NCBI GenBank assembly: GCA_963830385.1
Contig: CAWHMD010000007.1
Coordinates: 71,270 to 135,269 of the forward strand
DNA: 64,000 bases
Source: Bog-532 sp963830385
GTDB taxonomy: Bacteria; Actinomycetota; Actinomycetes; Streptosporangiales; Streptosporangiaceae
Direction: 5' to 3'
Shown one piece after another: positions 1 through 8,475 of the stretch (position 1 is the first letter of the stretch; the number at the start of each line of letters is the position of its first letter). The notes under the pieces are model-generated. The model saw nothing but the letters and a program-made list of their open reading frames with translations. It searched no databases and was not told the DNA's origin. The position numbers were made by a program, and so were the translations under genes.

Positions 1-1607
1 GGGAGGGCGTCTCGGTCCGCCACGCCGCCCGGTTCCTGCTCGTCGGCACCATGAACCCGGAGGAAGGCGAGCTGCGCCCGCAGTTGCTGGACCGGTTCGG
101 GCTGACCGTGGAGGTGGCGGCCAGCCGGGACCCGGACGAACGGGCCGAGGTGGTCCGCCGCCGCCTGGCCTTCGAAGCCGATCCGGCCGGGTTCGCCGCC
201 CGCTTCGACGCCGGCTCCGAGGCGCTGGCCGAGGCGGTGGCCGCCGCCCGGGCCCGGCTGCCCCAGGTCAAGCTGCCCGACGCCGCGCTCCGCCAGATCT
301 GCGCGGTCTGCGGCCGCTTCGGCGTCGACGGCATGCGCGCCGACCTGGTCACCGCCCGGGCCGCGATCGCCCTGGCCGCCTGGCACGGCCGCGACGAGGT
401 CCTCGAGGACGACATCCGCCAGGCGGCCCGGCTGGCGCTGCCGCACCGCCGCCGCCGCGACCCGTTCGACGCACCCGGGCTCGACGAACAGGAGCTCGAG
501 GACGCCCTCAACGAGCCACCCCCCGCCCCGCCCGTGCCACCCGAGCCGGAGCCCCCCGGCCCGCCCGACCAGCCCGGCCCGCCCGACGGCTCACCGGGGG
601 GCGGCCAGCCCCCGGAGCCCGCCGACGGTCCCGCACCGCCGCCCGCCGGTGAGCAGAGTGCCGGTCCCGATCCTGCCTCCGCCCCGGAAAACCCTGAAAA
701 CGTCCCGGCCCCCGGAGCCGCCGCTCGCCCGGACAGCTCCGCGCCGGCCTCCCCGCCGTTCCGCGCCCGCTTGCTCACGGTCCCCGGCCTGGGCGCCGGC
801 TCGCTGGGCCGCCGCTCGCCCGCCTACACGCCCACCGGCCGGTCCGTGGGCGCCCGCCCGCCCGCGGGCAGGGTCACCTCGGTCCACCTCCCCGCCACCC
901 TCCGCGCCGCCGCTCCCGCCCAGCTCACCCGCCGCGCCGCCGCCCCCGCTCCCGCCCAGCCAGCCCGCCGCGCCGGCCGCGACGGGCGAGCGCTGATCCT
1001 CGCCCCCGGCGACCTGCGCGAGGCCGTCCACGTCGGCCGCGAGGGCAACCTGGTGCTGTTCGCGGTCGACGCCAGCGGCTCGATGGCGGCCCGTCAGCGA
1101 ATGCGGGCGGCCAAGGGCGCGGTGCTGTCGCTGCTGCTTGACGCCTACCAGCGCCGCGACAAGGTCGGGCTGGTCACCTTCCGCGGCGACGCCGCCGAGC
1201 TGGTTTTGCCGCCCACCTCGTCGGTCGAGGCCGGCGCCCGGCGACTGCACACGCTGGCCACCGGCGGCCGCACCCCGCTGGCGGCGGGCCTGGCCAAGGC
1301 GGCCGACGTGCTGGCGGCCGAGAAGCTGCGCGACCCGGCCCGGCGCCCGCTGCTGGTGGTGGTGACCGACGGCCGCGCCACCCGCGGCACCGACGCCGAC
1401 CTGGCCCGGGCCGTCACCCGGCTGGCCGGCACCGCGGCCGTGGTCGTCGACTGCGAGAGCGGCCTGGTCCGCCTGGGCCTGGCCGCGGCCCTGGCCACCC
1501 GCCTGGGCGCCGCCCTCGTCGGCCTGGACGAGTTGCCCGCCGGCGGCCCCGCCCGGGGCGGTGGCCCGCTGGCCGGCGTGGTCCGGGCCGCCCGGAGGGC
1601 CGCCTGA
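1..1607 (+). CDS. Putative cobaltochelatase subunit, AAA+ ATPase fused to VWA domain (5' partial)
   Basis: The gene is open from base 3, so its N-terminus (Walker A and B of the AAA+ module) lies outside the window. The visible part opens in the sensor-I region (VGTMNPEEGELRPQLLDRFG), typical of the magnesium-chelatase ChlI/BchI family. A proline-rich linker follows at about visible residues 155-300, then a C-terminal von Willebrand A domain from about residue 350 with the MIDAS motif DASGS and a TDGRATRG segment. This is the ChlI-ChlD fusion layout that actinobacteria use with CobN to insert cobalt into hydrogenobyrinate a,c-diamide, driven by ATP. Its stop overlaps the cobO start (TGATG), which supports the cobalt-chelatase role rather than a chlorophyll one. 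CobN would be expected just upstream but is not visible. Family is secure; metal specificity comes from context. Confidence 0.88.
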   Translation, partial: EGVSVRHAARFLLVGTMNPEEGELRPQLLDRFGLTVEVAASRDPDERAEVVRRRLAFEADPAGFAARFDAGSEALAEAVAAARARLPQVKLPDAALRQICAVCGRFGVDGMRADLVTARAAIALAAWHGRDEVLEDDIRQAARLALPHRRRRDPFDAPGLDEQELEDALNEPPPAPPVPPEPEPPGPPDQPGPPDGSPGGGQPPEPADGPAPPPAGEQSAGPDPASAPENPENVPAPGAAARPDSSAPASPPFRARLLTVPGLGAGSLGRRSPAYTPTGRSVGARPPAGRVTSVHLPATLRAAAPAQLTRRAAAPAPAQPARRAGRDGRALILAPGDLREAVHVGREGNLVLFAVDASGSMAARQRMRAAKGAVLSLLLDAYQRRDKVGLVTFRGDAAELVLPPTSSVEAGARRLHTLATGGRTPLAAGLAKAADVLAAEKLRDPARRPLLVVVTDGRATRGTDADLARAVTRLAGTAAVVVDCESGLVRLGLAAALATRLGAALVGLDELPAGGPARGGGPLAGVVRAARRAA

Positions 1608-2203
1608 TGCCCCAGGGAAAACCGGAAAACGTTCCGGACGACGGGCTCACCACCCGCGAGCGGCGTACCCGCCCGCTGGTCGTGGTGCACACCGGCACCG
1701 GCAAGGGCAAGTCGACCGCCGCCTTCGGGCTCGCCCTGCGCGCCTGGAACCAGGGCTGGCCGATCGGCGTGTTCCAGTTCGTGAAGTCGGCCAAGTGGCG
1801 CGTCGGGGAGGAGAACGCGCTGCGCACGCTGGGCGCCAGCGGCCAGGGCGGCACCGTGGCCTGGCACAAGATGGGGGAGGGGTGGTCCTGGATCCAGCGC
1901 CACCCCGAGGACCACGCCGCCCAGGCGGCCGAGGGCTGGGCCCAGATCGCCCGCGACCTGGCCGCCGAGACCTACCGGTTCTACGTGCTCGACGAGTTCA
2001 CCTACCCGATCAAGTGGGGCTGGGTCGACGTGCAGGAGGTGATCTCGGTGCTGCGGGACCGGCCCGGCCGCCAGCACGTGGTCATCACCGGCCGCGACGC
2101 CCACCCCGACCTGGTCGACCACGCCGACCTGGTCACCGGCATGACCAAGGTGAAGCACCCGATGGACCGCGGGCAGAAGGGCCAGAAGGGCATTGAATGG
2201 TGA
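1607..2203 (+). CDS. cobO: Cob(I)yrinic acid a,c-diamide adenosyltransferase
   Basis: The 198-residue protein transfers the 5'-deoxyadenosyl group of ATP to the cobalt of the corrin ring. It is of the CobA/CobO/BtuR family, which has a P-loop used in an unusual orientation: HTGTGKGKSTAAFG at about residues 26-39. Also visible are the family segments GWPIGVFQFVKS, a Trp-rich GEGWSW stretch, the Walker-B-like YVLDEFTYPIKWGW and the closing VITGRDAH...LVDHADLVTGM. The length is normal. The ATG shares bases with the stop of the chelatase gene and the end overlaps cobB by 7 bases, so this is an internal operon gene. Confidence 0.95.
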   Translation: MPQGKPENVPDDGLTTRERRTRPLVVVHTGTGKGKSTAAFGLALRAWNQGWPIGVFQFVKSAKWRVGEENALRTLGASGQGGTVAWHKMGEGWSWIQRHPEDHAAQAAEGWAQIARDLAAETYRFYVLDEFTYPIKWGWVDVQEVISVLRDRPGRQHVVITGRDAHPDLVDHADLVTGMTKVKHPMDRGQKGQKGIEW

Positions 2204-3651
2204 CGGTCCCGCGGCTGGTGATCGCCGCCCCGTCCTCCGGCAGCGGCAAGACCACGGTCGCCTGCGGCCTGATGGCGGCGCTGCGCGCCACCGGCCTGGT
2301 GGTGTCCGGCCACAAGGTCGGCCCTGACTACATCGACCCCGGCTACCACTCGCTGGCCACCGGGCGCCCGGCCCGCAACCTGGACCCGGTGCTGTGCGGC
2401 GAGGCCCGGGTCGCCCCGCTGTTCGCGCACGGCGCCGCCGGCGCCGGCGTGGCCGTCATCGAGGGCGTCATGGGCCTGTTCGACGGGGCCACCGCGCCGT
2501 CCGGCGAGGGCGCCGGCGACCCCGGCTTCGGCTCCACCGCCCACGTCGCCCGCCTGCTCGGCGCCCCGGTCGTGCTCGTAGTGGACGCTGCCGCCGCCGG
2601 CCGCTCGGTGGCCGCCCTGGTGGCCGGCTTCGACCGCTTCGACCCCGGCACCAGGGTGGCCGGCGTCATCCTCAACCAGGTCGGCTCCGGCCGCCACGAA
2701 CAGCTCCTGCGTGACGCCCTGGCCGGTCTCGGCATCCCCGTCTACGGGGCCATCCGGCGCTCGGCCGAGGTGAGCGCGCCCGCCCGCCACCTGGGCCTGA
2801 TCCCGGTGGCCGAACGCTCGGCCGACGCGACCGAGGCCACCGCCCGCCTGGCCGCGCTGATCGCCCGGTCCTGTGACCTGCCCGCCCTGCTGGCCCTGGC
2901 CCGCACCGCACCGGACCTGCCCGCCCCCGCCTGGGACCCCGCCGCCGAGCTCGCCCCGCCGACGTCGGGCCGCCCAGTCGTCGCGGTCGCCGGCGGCCCC
3001 GCCTTCACCTTCAGCTACACCGAGCACACCGAACTGCTCACCGCGGCCGGCCTGGACGTGATCCCCTTCGACCCCCTGCGCGACGAGACCCTGCCGCCGG
3101 GCACCTCCGGCCTGGTCCTGGGCGGCGGCTTCCCCGAGCTGCACGCGTCCGGCCTGTCCGCCAACCAGCCCCTGCGCCGCGCCGTCGCCGCGGCAGCGGC
3201 CCGCGGCGTCCCCATCGCCGCCGAGTGCGCCGGGCTGCTCTACCTGGCCCGCACCCTGGACGGCGCCCCCATGTGCGACGTCCTCCCGATCGACGCCACC
3301 ATGACGCCCGCCCTCACCCTCGGCTATCGCGAGCCCGCGGCCGCCACCGACTCCATCCTGGCCACCGCGGGCAACGTAGTGCGGGCTCACGAGTTCCACC
3401 GCACCAAGACCCAGCCCGCCGCAGGCCCCACCCCCGCCTGGCTCCTGCCCCCCACCCCCCAAGCCCCGCCAGCCTCCCCGGCCCCGTCAGTCCCTCCAGT
3501 CTCCTCGGCCCCATCAGCCCGCCAAGAAGGCCACGTCACCGCCAACGTGCACGCGTCCTACCTGCACGTCCACTGGGCGGGCTATCCCCGGTGCGCGGCC
3601 CGCTTCGCCGCCGCCTGCCACGCCGCCGCCCCCGTAGGCTCCCGCCCATGA
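2197..3651 (+). CDS. cobB: Cobyrinate (hydrogenobyrinate) a,c-diamide synthase
   Basis: This 484-residue glutamine-dependent amidotransferase amidates the a and c side chains of the corrin ring using ATP. The N-terminal half is a DTBS-like P-loop domain (APSSGSGKTTVACGLMAAL, then VGPDYIDPGYH and VIEGVMGLFDG). The C-terminal half is a class I-like glutaminase domain with GGGFPELHA, the nucleophile in AAECAGLLYL (Cys at about residue 348) and a late His near HASYLHVHWAGYP. An unusual Pro/Ser/Ala-rich insert occupies about residues 405-445, between HEFHRTKTQPA and HVTANVHASYLH. It looks like local low-complexity expansion, as also seen in cobL. The ATG at 2197 overlaps cobO and the stop overlaps the cobI ATG (ATGA). 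Confidence 0.95.
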   Translation: MVTVPRLVIAAPSSGSGKTTVACGLMAALRATGLVVSGHKVGPDYIDPGYHSLATGRPARNLDPVLCGEARVAPLFAHGAAGAGVAVIEGVMGLFDGATAPSGEGAGDPGFGSTAHVARLLGAPVVLVVDAAAAGRSVAALVAGFDRFDPGTRVAGVILNQVGSGRHEQLLRDALAGLGIPVYGAIRRSAEVSAPARHLGLIPVAERSADATEATARLAALIARSCDLPALLALARTAPDLPAPAWDPAAELAPPTSGRPVVAVAGGPAFTFSYTEHTELLTAAGLDVIPFDPLRDETLPPGTSGLVLGGGFPELHASGLSANQPLRRAVAAAAARGVPIAAECAGLLYLARTLDGAPMCDVLPIDATMTPALTLGYREPAAATDSILATAGNVVRAHEFHRTKTQPAAGPTPAWLLPPTPQAPPASPAPSVPPVSSAPSARQEGHVTANVHASYLHVHWAGYPRCAARFAAACHAAAPVGSRP

Positions 3652-4457
3652 GCACCCTGATCGGGGTCGGCGTCGGCCCCGGTGACCCCGAACTGGTCAC
3701 CGTCAAAGCCGTCCGCGTCCTGCGCGAAGCCGACGTCGTGTTCGCCCCGGTGATGGCCGGCCCGGGTCCGGCCGTCCCCGGCCGGGCCGAGACCACCATC
3801 CGCGCCCACATCCCGGCCGGCCGGATCCGGCCGGTCCCGTTCGCCCTCAACGACACCGGCGGCGTCACCCCGCGCCGGGCCGCCGCCTGGCAGGCCGCCG
3901 CCGCCGAGGTCGCCGGGGCATTCGCGGCCGGCGCCCGCACGGTGGCGTTCGGCACGATCGGCGACCCCAACCTGTACTCGACGTTCAGCTACCTGGCCCA
4001 GACCGTCCGCACCCTGGTCCCCGGCGTCGTCGTCGAGACCGTGCCGGGCATCACCGCCATGCAGGACCTGGCGGCCCGCTCGGCCGCGGTGCTGGCCGAG
4101 GGCGACGAACCGCTCACCCTGCTCCCGCTCACGGCCAGCGCCGGCGCCCTGGCGGACGCCCTGAACCGCCCCGGCACCGTCGTCGCCTACAAACTGGGCG
4201 CCGCCGCCGGCCCCACCCCGGCCGAGGTCGCCGCCCTGCTGGCCGCCGCCGGCCGCCTCGACGACGCCGTCGCCGGCGCCCGCCTGGGCCTGCCCGGCCA
4301 GGACATCCGCCCCGCCAAGGACCTGGGCTCGATGCCCGCCGTCCCCTACCTGTCGACCCTCATCGTCCCGGCCCGCCGATCCGCCGTCGGCTCCAGCCTG
4401 GCGAAGCCCCCCACCACACCAGTCCCTCCCGCCACACCAGCACCGGAGATCCGATGA
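3648..4457 (+). CDS. cobI: Precorrin-2 C20-methyltransferase
   Basis: This is an SAM-dependent tetrapyrrole methyltransferase of 269 residues. The opening STLIGVGVGPGDPELVTVKAV is the family nucleotide-binding signature. GTIGDPNLYSTFSYL, VVETVPGITAMQDLAA and GLPGQDI match the CobI/CbiL subgroup, which converts precorrin-2 to precorrin-3A. The start at 3648 was chosen because it overlaps the cobB stop as ATGA and places the conserved motif at residue 4; the reading frame upstream of it is only the shadow of cobB. The C-terminal ~35 residues are a Pro/Ser-rich tail beyond the domain. A 100-base gap with a repeat follows before cobM. Confidence 0.94.
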   Translation: MSTLIGVGVGPGDPELVTVKAVRVLREADVVFAPVMAGPGPAVPGRAETTIRAHIPAGRIRPVPFALNDTGGVTPRRAAAWQAAAAEVAGAFAAGARTVAFGTIGDPNLYSTFSYLAQTVRTLVPGVVVETVPGITAMQDLAARSAAVLAEGDEPLTLLPLTASAGALADALNRPGTVVAYKLGAAAGPTPAEVAALLAAAGRLDDAVAGARLGLPGQDIRPAKDLGSMPAVPYLSTLIVPARRSAVGSSLAKPPTTPVPPATPAPEIR

Positions 4458-4458
4458 T

Positions 4459-4557
4459 GGGGAGTCTGGCCTACAGATGCAATGGCGCCTTTGCCCTTGT
4501 AAGAGCATGCGCAATGGCGCCATCGCGTATGCACTCGTGCGAGCCGGAGGAACGGGC
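4459..4557. repeat. Gap with two copies of a short repeat around a GGCGCC dyad
   Basis: This is the only sizeable gap in the operon between cobI and cobM. Two degenerate copies of a ~30-36-base unit lie in tandem at about 4479-4509 and 4511-4546. Each begins GCAATGGCGCC and ends in a GTAAGAGC/GTGCGAGC-like segment. Read in frame both copies encode similar peptides (CNGAFALVRA and RNGAIAYALVRA). The second copy contains the 10-base palindrome ATGGCGCCAT. It could be a dispersed intergenic repeat or an operator; the sequence alone does not decide. A GGAGG ribosome binding site for cobM sits at 4546-4550. Confidence 0.6.
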
Positions 4558-5370
4558 ATGAGCGACGGCAAGGTCATCTTCGTCGGGGCCGGCCCGGGCG
4601 CGCCCGACCTGATCACGCTGCGCGGCGCGGCCGCCATCGCCGGCGCCGACGTGGTGATCTGGGCCTCCAGCCTGGTCCACCCGGGGGTGCTGGAGCATGC
4701 CCGGGACGACGCCGAGGTCGTCGACTCGGCCGAGCTGCCGATGGAGGGCGTTCTCCCGTACTACCAGCGGGCGGCGGCCAAGGGCCTGACCGTGGCCCGG
4801 GTGCACTCCGGCGACCCGGCCCTCTGGGGAGCGATCCAGGAACAGCTCGACCGCTGCGCCGAGCTCGGGCTGGTCACCGAGATCGTCCCCGGGGTGTCCA
4901 GCTTCACCGCGGCCGCCGCCGCCATCGGCCGCGAGCTGACCATCCCGGAGGTGGCGCAGTCGGTCATCCTGACCCGCCTCGGCGGCGGCAAGACGCCGAT
5001 GCCGCCGGGGGAGCAGGTGGCCGATTTCGCCCGGCACGGGACCACGATGGCGCTGTTCCTGTCGGCCGCCCGGTCCGGCCAGCTGCAGGACGAACTGCTC
5101 GCCGGTGGCTACTCGCCGGACACCCCGTGCGTCGTCGGCTACCAGGTCAGCTGGCCCGACGAGCTGATCGTGGGCTGCCCGCTGAGCGAGCTGGCCGCCA
5201 CCATGAAGGCCCGCAAGCTCTGGAAGCACACGCTGGTCCTGGTCGGCCCGGGCCTGGCGGCCGGCGGCACCCGGTCGCACCTGTACCACCCGGGGCATTT
5301 CCACGGCTTCCGCCGGGCCGAAGCCGGGGCCCGCCAGGCCCTGCGCGCCCACGACCGGGAGCGCCGTTGA
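4558..5370 (+). CDS. cobM: Precorrin-4 C11-methyltransferase
   Basis: The 270-residue tetrapyrrole methyltransferase moves the pathway from precorrin-4 to precorrin-5. Motifs: VIFVGAGPGAPDLITLRG at the N-terminus, VIWASSLVHPGVLEHA, VARVHSGDPALWGAI, EIVPGVSSFTAAAAAIGRELT and SVILTRLGGGKTPMP, all diagnostic of CobM/CbiF. The ATG at 4558 is preferred over in-frame starts up to 27 codons earlier because GGAGG lies 7 bases upstream and the domain begins at once. Those earlier codons run through the repeat in the preceding gap. Its stop overlaps the TTG start of cobL. Confidence 0.94.
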   Translation: MSDGKVIFVGAGPGAPDLITLRGAAAIAGADVVIWASSLVHPGVLEHARDDAEVVDSAELPMEGVLPYYQRAAAKGLTVARVHSGDPALWGAIQEQLDRCAELGLVTEIVPGVSSFTAAAAAIGRELTIPEVAQSVILTRLGGGKTPMPPGEQVADFARHGTTMALFLSAARSGQLQDELLAGGYSPDTPCVVGYQVSWPDELIVGCPLSELAATMKARKLWKHTLVLVGPGLAAGGTRSHLYHPGHFHGFRRAEAGARQALRAHDRERR

Positions 5371-6848
5371 CCGCGCTCGTCACCGTGATCGGCTGCGACG
5401 GTGCCCCGCTGCCGCCCGCCGCCGCCCAGGCCCTGGCGGCCGCGTCGGCCGTGGCCGGCGCCCCCCGCCACCTGGCCGCGGCGCCGCTGCCGCCCGAGGC
5501 CGACCGCATCCCGCTGCGCCGTCTCCAGGTCGCCCTCGACGCGATCTGCGCCCACCCCGGCCCGGTCGCCGTGCTCGCCTCGGGGGATCCGGGGTTCTTC
5601 GGCATCGTCCGCGCGCTGCGTGCCCGTGGCCTCGCCCCGGTCGTGGTCCCCGCCGTCTCGTCGGTCGCGCTGGCCTTCGCCCGCCTCGGCCTGGACTGGG
5701 ACGACGCCCTGGTGCTGTCCGCGCACGGCCGGGACGCCGGTCCGGTGGCGGCCGCCGCCCTGGCTCACCCGAAGGCGGCCATCCTCACCGGCCCGCCCGA
5801 GGCCACCACCGGCGCCCTCCGCGCCGCTCTGCGCGACGCCGGCCGCACCGTCTACGTGGCCGAACGCCTCGGCACCCCCGGCGAGCGCGTCCGCGATCTG
5901 ACCAGCGATCCGGCCGCCGACGTCACCGACCCCCACGTCCTGATTTCCCTCGCCAGCCCCAGCCCGGCCGCCAGCCCCGGGCCCCTCGCCAGCCCCAGCC
6001 CCGCCGCAAGCCCCGGGCCCCTCGCCAGCCCCAGCCCCGCCGGAAGCCCCAAAAATCCCACCAGCCCCGCCAGCCTCATCAGAACCACTGGTCCCACTGG
6101 CCCCCGCTGGCTCGCCGGCCACCCCGGTGCCCCGGCCGCCTGGGCCCTCCCCGAGACCGACTTCGAGCACCGGGACTCAATGATCACCAAGCCCGAGGTC
6201 CGGGCGCTGGCGCTGGCCCGCCTCGGACCCGGTCCCGGCCGCACGATCTGGGACGTCGGTGCGGGCTCGGGCTCGGTCGCGGTCGAATGCGCCCGCTTCG
6301 GCGCCTGGGCCATCGCGGTCGAGGCCGACCCGGCCCAGTGCGACCGCATCCACCGCAACGCCGCCCGCTTTGGCGTACTGCTGCAGGTCGTGCCCGGCCG
6401 GGCGCCCGCCGCCCTGGCCGGCCTGCCTGCCCCCGACGCGATCTTCGCCGGCGGCGGCGGCGACGAGGTCCTGCGGGCCGCTGTCCAGGCCGGGAAACCA
6501 CCCCGGGTCGTGGTCACCCTGGCCTCGGTGGACCGTGTCCGCCCGGTCGCCGACCTGCTCACCGCCCTCGGCTACACCGCCGAAGGCACCCAACTCCAAG
6601 CGTCCCGGCTGTCCCCGCTGCCGGGCGGCTCGCTCCGGCTGGCCGCCACCAACCCCGTCTTCGTCCTCTGGGCCGACCGCGCCGACCGCGCCCCCGCCGG
6701 CCCGGAGCCCCATCATGATCGGCCTGGTCGCCGTGACCGCCGCGGGCCGGGCCGGCGCCGCCCGCCTGGCCACCGCCTGGCCGGGCGAGACCCGCTTCTA
6801 CGACGCCCCCGCCGCCACTGCCCTGCCCCAGGCGTTCGCCGGCTGTGA
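5367..6848 (+). CDS. cobL: Precorrin-6Y C5,15-methyltransferase (decarboxylating)
   Basis: This is a bifunctional enzyme that methylates C5 and C15 and removes the C12 acetate carboxyl. The CbiE-like N-terminal domain (TVIGCDGAPLP, LASGDPGFFGIVRAL, VVPAVSSVALAFARLGLDWDDA) spans about residues 1-190. The CbiT-like C-terminal domain starts near residue 270 (MITKPEVRALALARL, then IWDVGAGSGSVAVECAR, a class I SAM-binding motif). A TTG start at 5367 overlapping the cobM stop is chosen because the domain begins there and no ATG fits. Between the domains is a tandem-repeat linker. Homology ends around NPVFVLWADRA (about 6680), but the frame stays open to 6848, 134 bases into the next gene. The last ~50 residues are probably a read-through tail. 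Confidence 0.9.
   Translation: MTALVTVIGCDGAPLPPAAAQALAAASAVAGAPRHLAAAPLPPEADRIPLRRLQVALDAICAHPGPVAVLASGDPGFFGIVRALRARGLAPVVVPAVSSVALAFARLGLDWDDALVLSAHGRDAGPVAAAALAHPKAAILTGPPEATTGALRAALRDAGRTVYVAERLGTPGERVRDLTSDPAADVTDPHVLISLASPSPAASPGPLASPSPAASPGPLASPSPAGSPKNPTSPASLIRTTGPTGPRWLAGHPGAPAAWALPETDFEHRDSMITKPEVRALALARLGPGPGRTIWDVGAGSGSVAVECARFGAWAIAVEADPAQCDRIHRNAARFGVLLQVVPGRAPAALAGLPAPDAIFAGGGGDEVLRAAVQAGKPPRVVVTLASVDRVRPVADLLTALGYTAEGTQLQASRLSPLPGGSLRLAATNPVFVLWADRADRAPAGPEPHHDRPGRRDRRGPGRRRPPGHRLAGRDPLLRRPRRHCPAPGVRRL
5948..6062 (+). repeat. 36-bp in-frame tandem repeat in the cobL interdomain linker
   Basis: About 2.7 copies of a 36-base unit encode the 12-residue repeat ASPSPAASPGPL. They sit exactly between the CbiE and CbiT domains of cobL. 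Units differ by only a few bases, so the expansion is recent or homogenised. It lengthens a flexible linker and should not disturb either domain. Confidence 0.85.
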
Positions 6849-8475
6849 CGTGGTGGTGTCCTTCCTGGCCGTCGGGGCCACCGTGCGGCTGCTGGCGCCG
6901 TTGCTGGCCAGCAAGCACCGCGACCCCGGCGTGGTCTGCGTCGACGAGGCGCTGCGGTTCGCGGTGCCGGTGACCGGCGCGCACGCGGGCGGGGCCAACG
7001 CCCTGGCCCGCCGGGTCGCCGCCGTGCTCGGCGCCGAACCGGTGATCACCACCGCCAGCGACGCGGCCGGCGCGGTGGCCCTGGACGGCTTCGGCGCCGA
7101 CCTCGGCTTCGTCATCGAGCCCGGCAGCGACCTGGCCGCCGTCGGGGCCGCGGTCCTGTCCGGCCAGCGGGTCACGCTCGGCGCCGACCAGACCTGGCCA
7201 CTTCCGCCGCTGCCGCCCAACGTGGTCGCCGGCCCGCCGGAGCCCTCCGTACCCGCGATCGTCATCACCGACCGCCAGCCACCCGTCCGGGACGAGCCCA
7301 CGGTCATCTACCGCCCGCCATCCCTGGTCGTCGGCCTCGGGGCCAGCCGCGACGTCCCGCCGGAAGAGATCGGCGCCCTCATCGACGGAGTCCTGGCCGC
7401 CGCCGGCCTGTCCCCGCTGTCGGTCCGTGCCGCCGCCACCGTCGACCTCAAGCAGGACGAGCCCGGTCTGCTCGCCAGCGTCAGGGAACGCGGCTGGCCG
7501 CTGACCTTTTTCCGGGTTTCCGAACTCGCCGAAGTGCCGGTACCCAACCCGAGCGACACGGTCCGCGCCGCGGTCGGCACCCCCAGCGTCGCCGAGGCCG
7601 CCGCCCTGCTGGCCAGCACCCCCAGTACCTCCAGCCTCGTCGTCCCCAAGCAAATCAGCCCGCACGCCACCGTCGCCGTCGCCCGCAGCACTCCCCGGGG
7701 CCGCCTGGCCATCGTCGGCATCGGCCCCGGCGCCCGCGACCTGCTCACCCCCCGGGCCGTGGCCGAACTGCGGCGGGCCAGCATCGTCGTCGGCCTCGAC
7801 CAGTACGTGCGCCAGGTCCAGGACCTGATCCGCCCCGGCACCACGATCCGGTCCAGTGGCCTCGGCCAGGAACAGGAGCGGGCCGAGACCGCGGTCGCCG
7901 ACGCCGCGGCGGGCCACGCGGTCGCCCTGATCGGCTCGGGCGACGCCGGCGTCTACGCGATGGGCAGCCCCGCCCTGGAGACCGCCGGCGTGGACATCGA
8001 GGTCGTCGGCGTTCCCGGCGTGACCGCCGCCCTGGCCGCGGCGGCCGTGCTCGGCGCCCCGCTCGGCCACGACCACGCCATGATCTCCCTGTCTGACCTG
8101 CACACCCCGTGGGACGTCATCGAGCGCCGGGTGGCCGCCGCGGCCGCCGCCGACCTGGTGGTGTGCTTCTACAACCCCGCCAGCCGGGAACGGGACTGGC
8201 AGTTCCGCCAGGCCCTGTCGATCCTGGCCGCCCAGCGGCCGCCGGAGACGCCGGTGGGCTGGGTCCGCGACGCGTCCCGCTCCGGCCAGTCGTCCGCGAC
8301 CGCCACCCTGGCCACCTTTGACCCGGCCGCGGCCGACATGCGCACGCTGGTCATCGTCGGCTCCTCACGCACCAAGCTGGTCGCGGGCCGGATGGTCACC
8401 CCGCGCGAATACCGCTGGGCGGGTCCTATTGTCGTGCCCAGAGGTGCCAGCCGCTCTACCCGGGAGGAACCGTGA
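6715..8475 (+). CDS. cobJ: CbiG-CobJ fusion: cobalt-precorrin-5A hydrolase / precorrin-3B C17-methyltransferase
   Basis: This 586-residue protein has two parts. Residues 1 to ~320 are CbiG-like: VVSFLAVGATVRLLAPLL, GVVCVDEALRFAVPVTGAHAGGAN, then a C-terminal CbiG subdomain with VVGLGASRDVPPEEI and LKQDEPGLL. From about residue 329 a CobJ methyltransferase domain follows: RLAIVGIGPGARDLLTPRA, GSGDAGVYAMGSPALE, VVGVPGVTAALAAAAVLGAPLGHDHAMISLSDLHTPW (shown by its key segments) and VCFYNPASRERDWQF. CobJ performs ring contraction with C17 methylation. The fusion with CbiG is known in actinobacteria. ATG 6715 is chosen because the CbiG fold begins there. The gene overlaps the cobL frame by 134 bases and ends four bases into cobH. 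Confidence 0.92.
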   Translation: MIGLVAVTAAGRAGAARLATAWPGETRFYDAPAATALPQAFAGCDVVVSFLAVGATVRLLAPLLASKHRDPGVVCVDEALRFAVPVTGAHAGGANALARRVAAVLGAEPVITTASDAAGAVALDGFGADLGFVIEPGSDLAAVGAAVLSGQRVTLGADQTWPLPPLPPNVVAGPPEPSVPAIVITDRQPPVRDEPTVIYRPPSLVVGLGASRDVPPEEIGALIDGVLAAAGLSPLSVRAAATVDLKQDEPGLLASVRERGWPLTFFRVSELAEVPVPNPSDTVRAAVGTPSVAEAAALLASTPSTSSLVVPKQISPHATVAVARSTPRGRLAIVGIGPGARDLLTPRAVAELRRASIVVGLDQYVRQVQDLIRPGTTIRSSGLGQEQERAETAVADAAAGHAVALIGSGDAGVYAMGSPALETAGVDIEVVGVPGVTAALAAAAVLGAPLGHDHAMISLSDLHTPWDVIERRVAAAAAADLVVCFYNPASRERDWQFRQALSILAAQRPPETPVGWVRDASRSGQSSATATLATFDPAAADMRTLVIVGSSRTKLVAGRMVTPREYRWAGPIVVPRGASRSTREEP

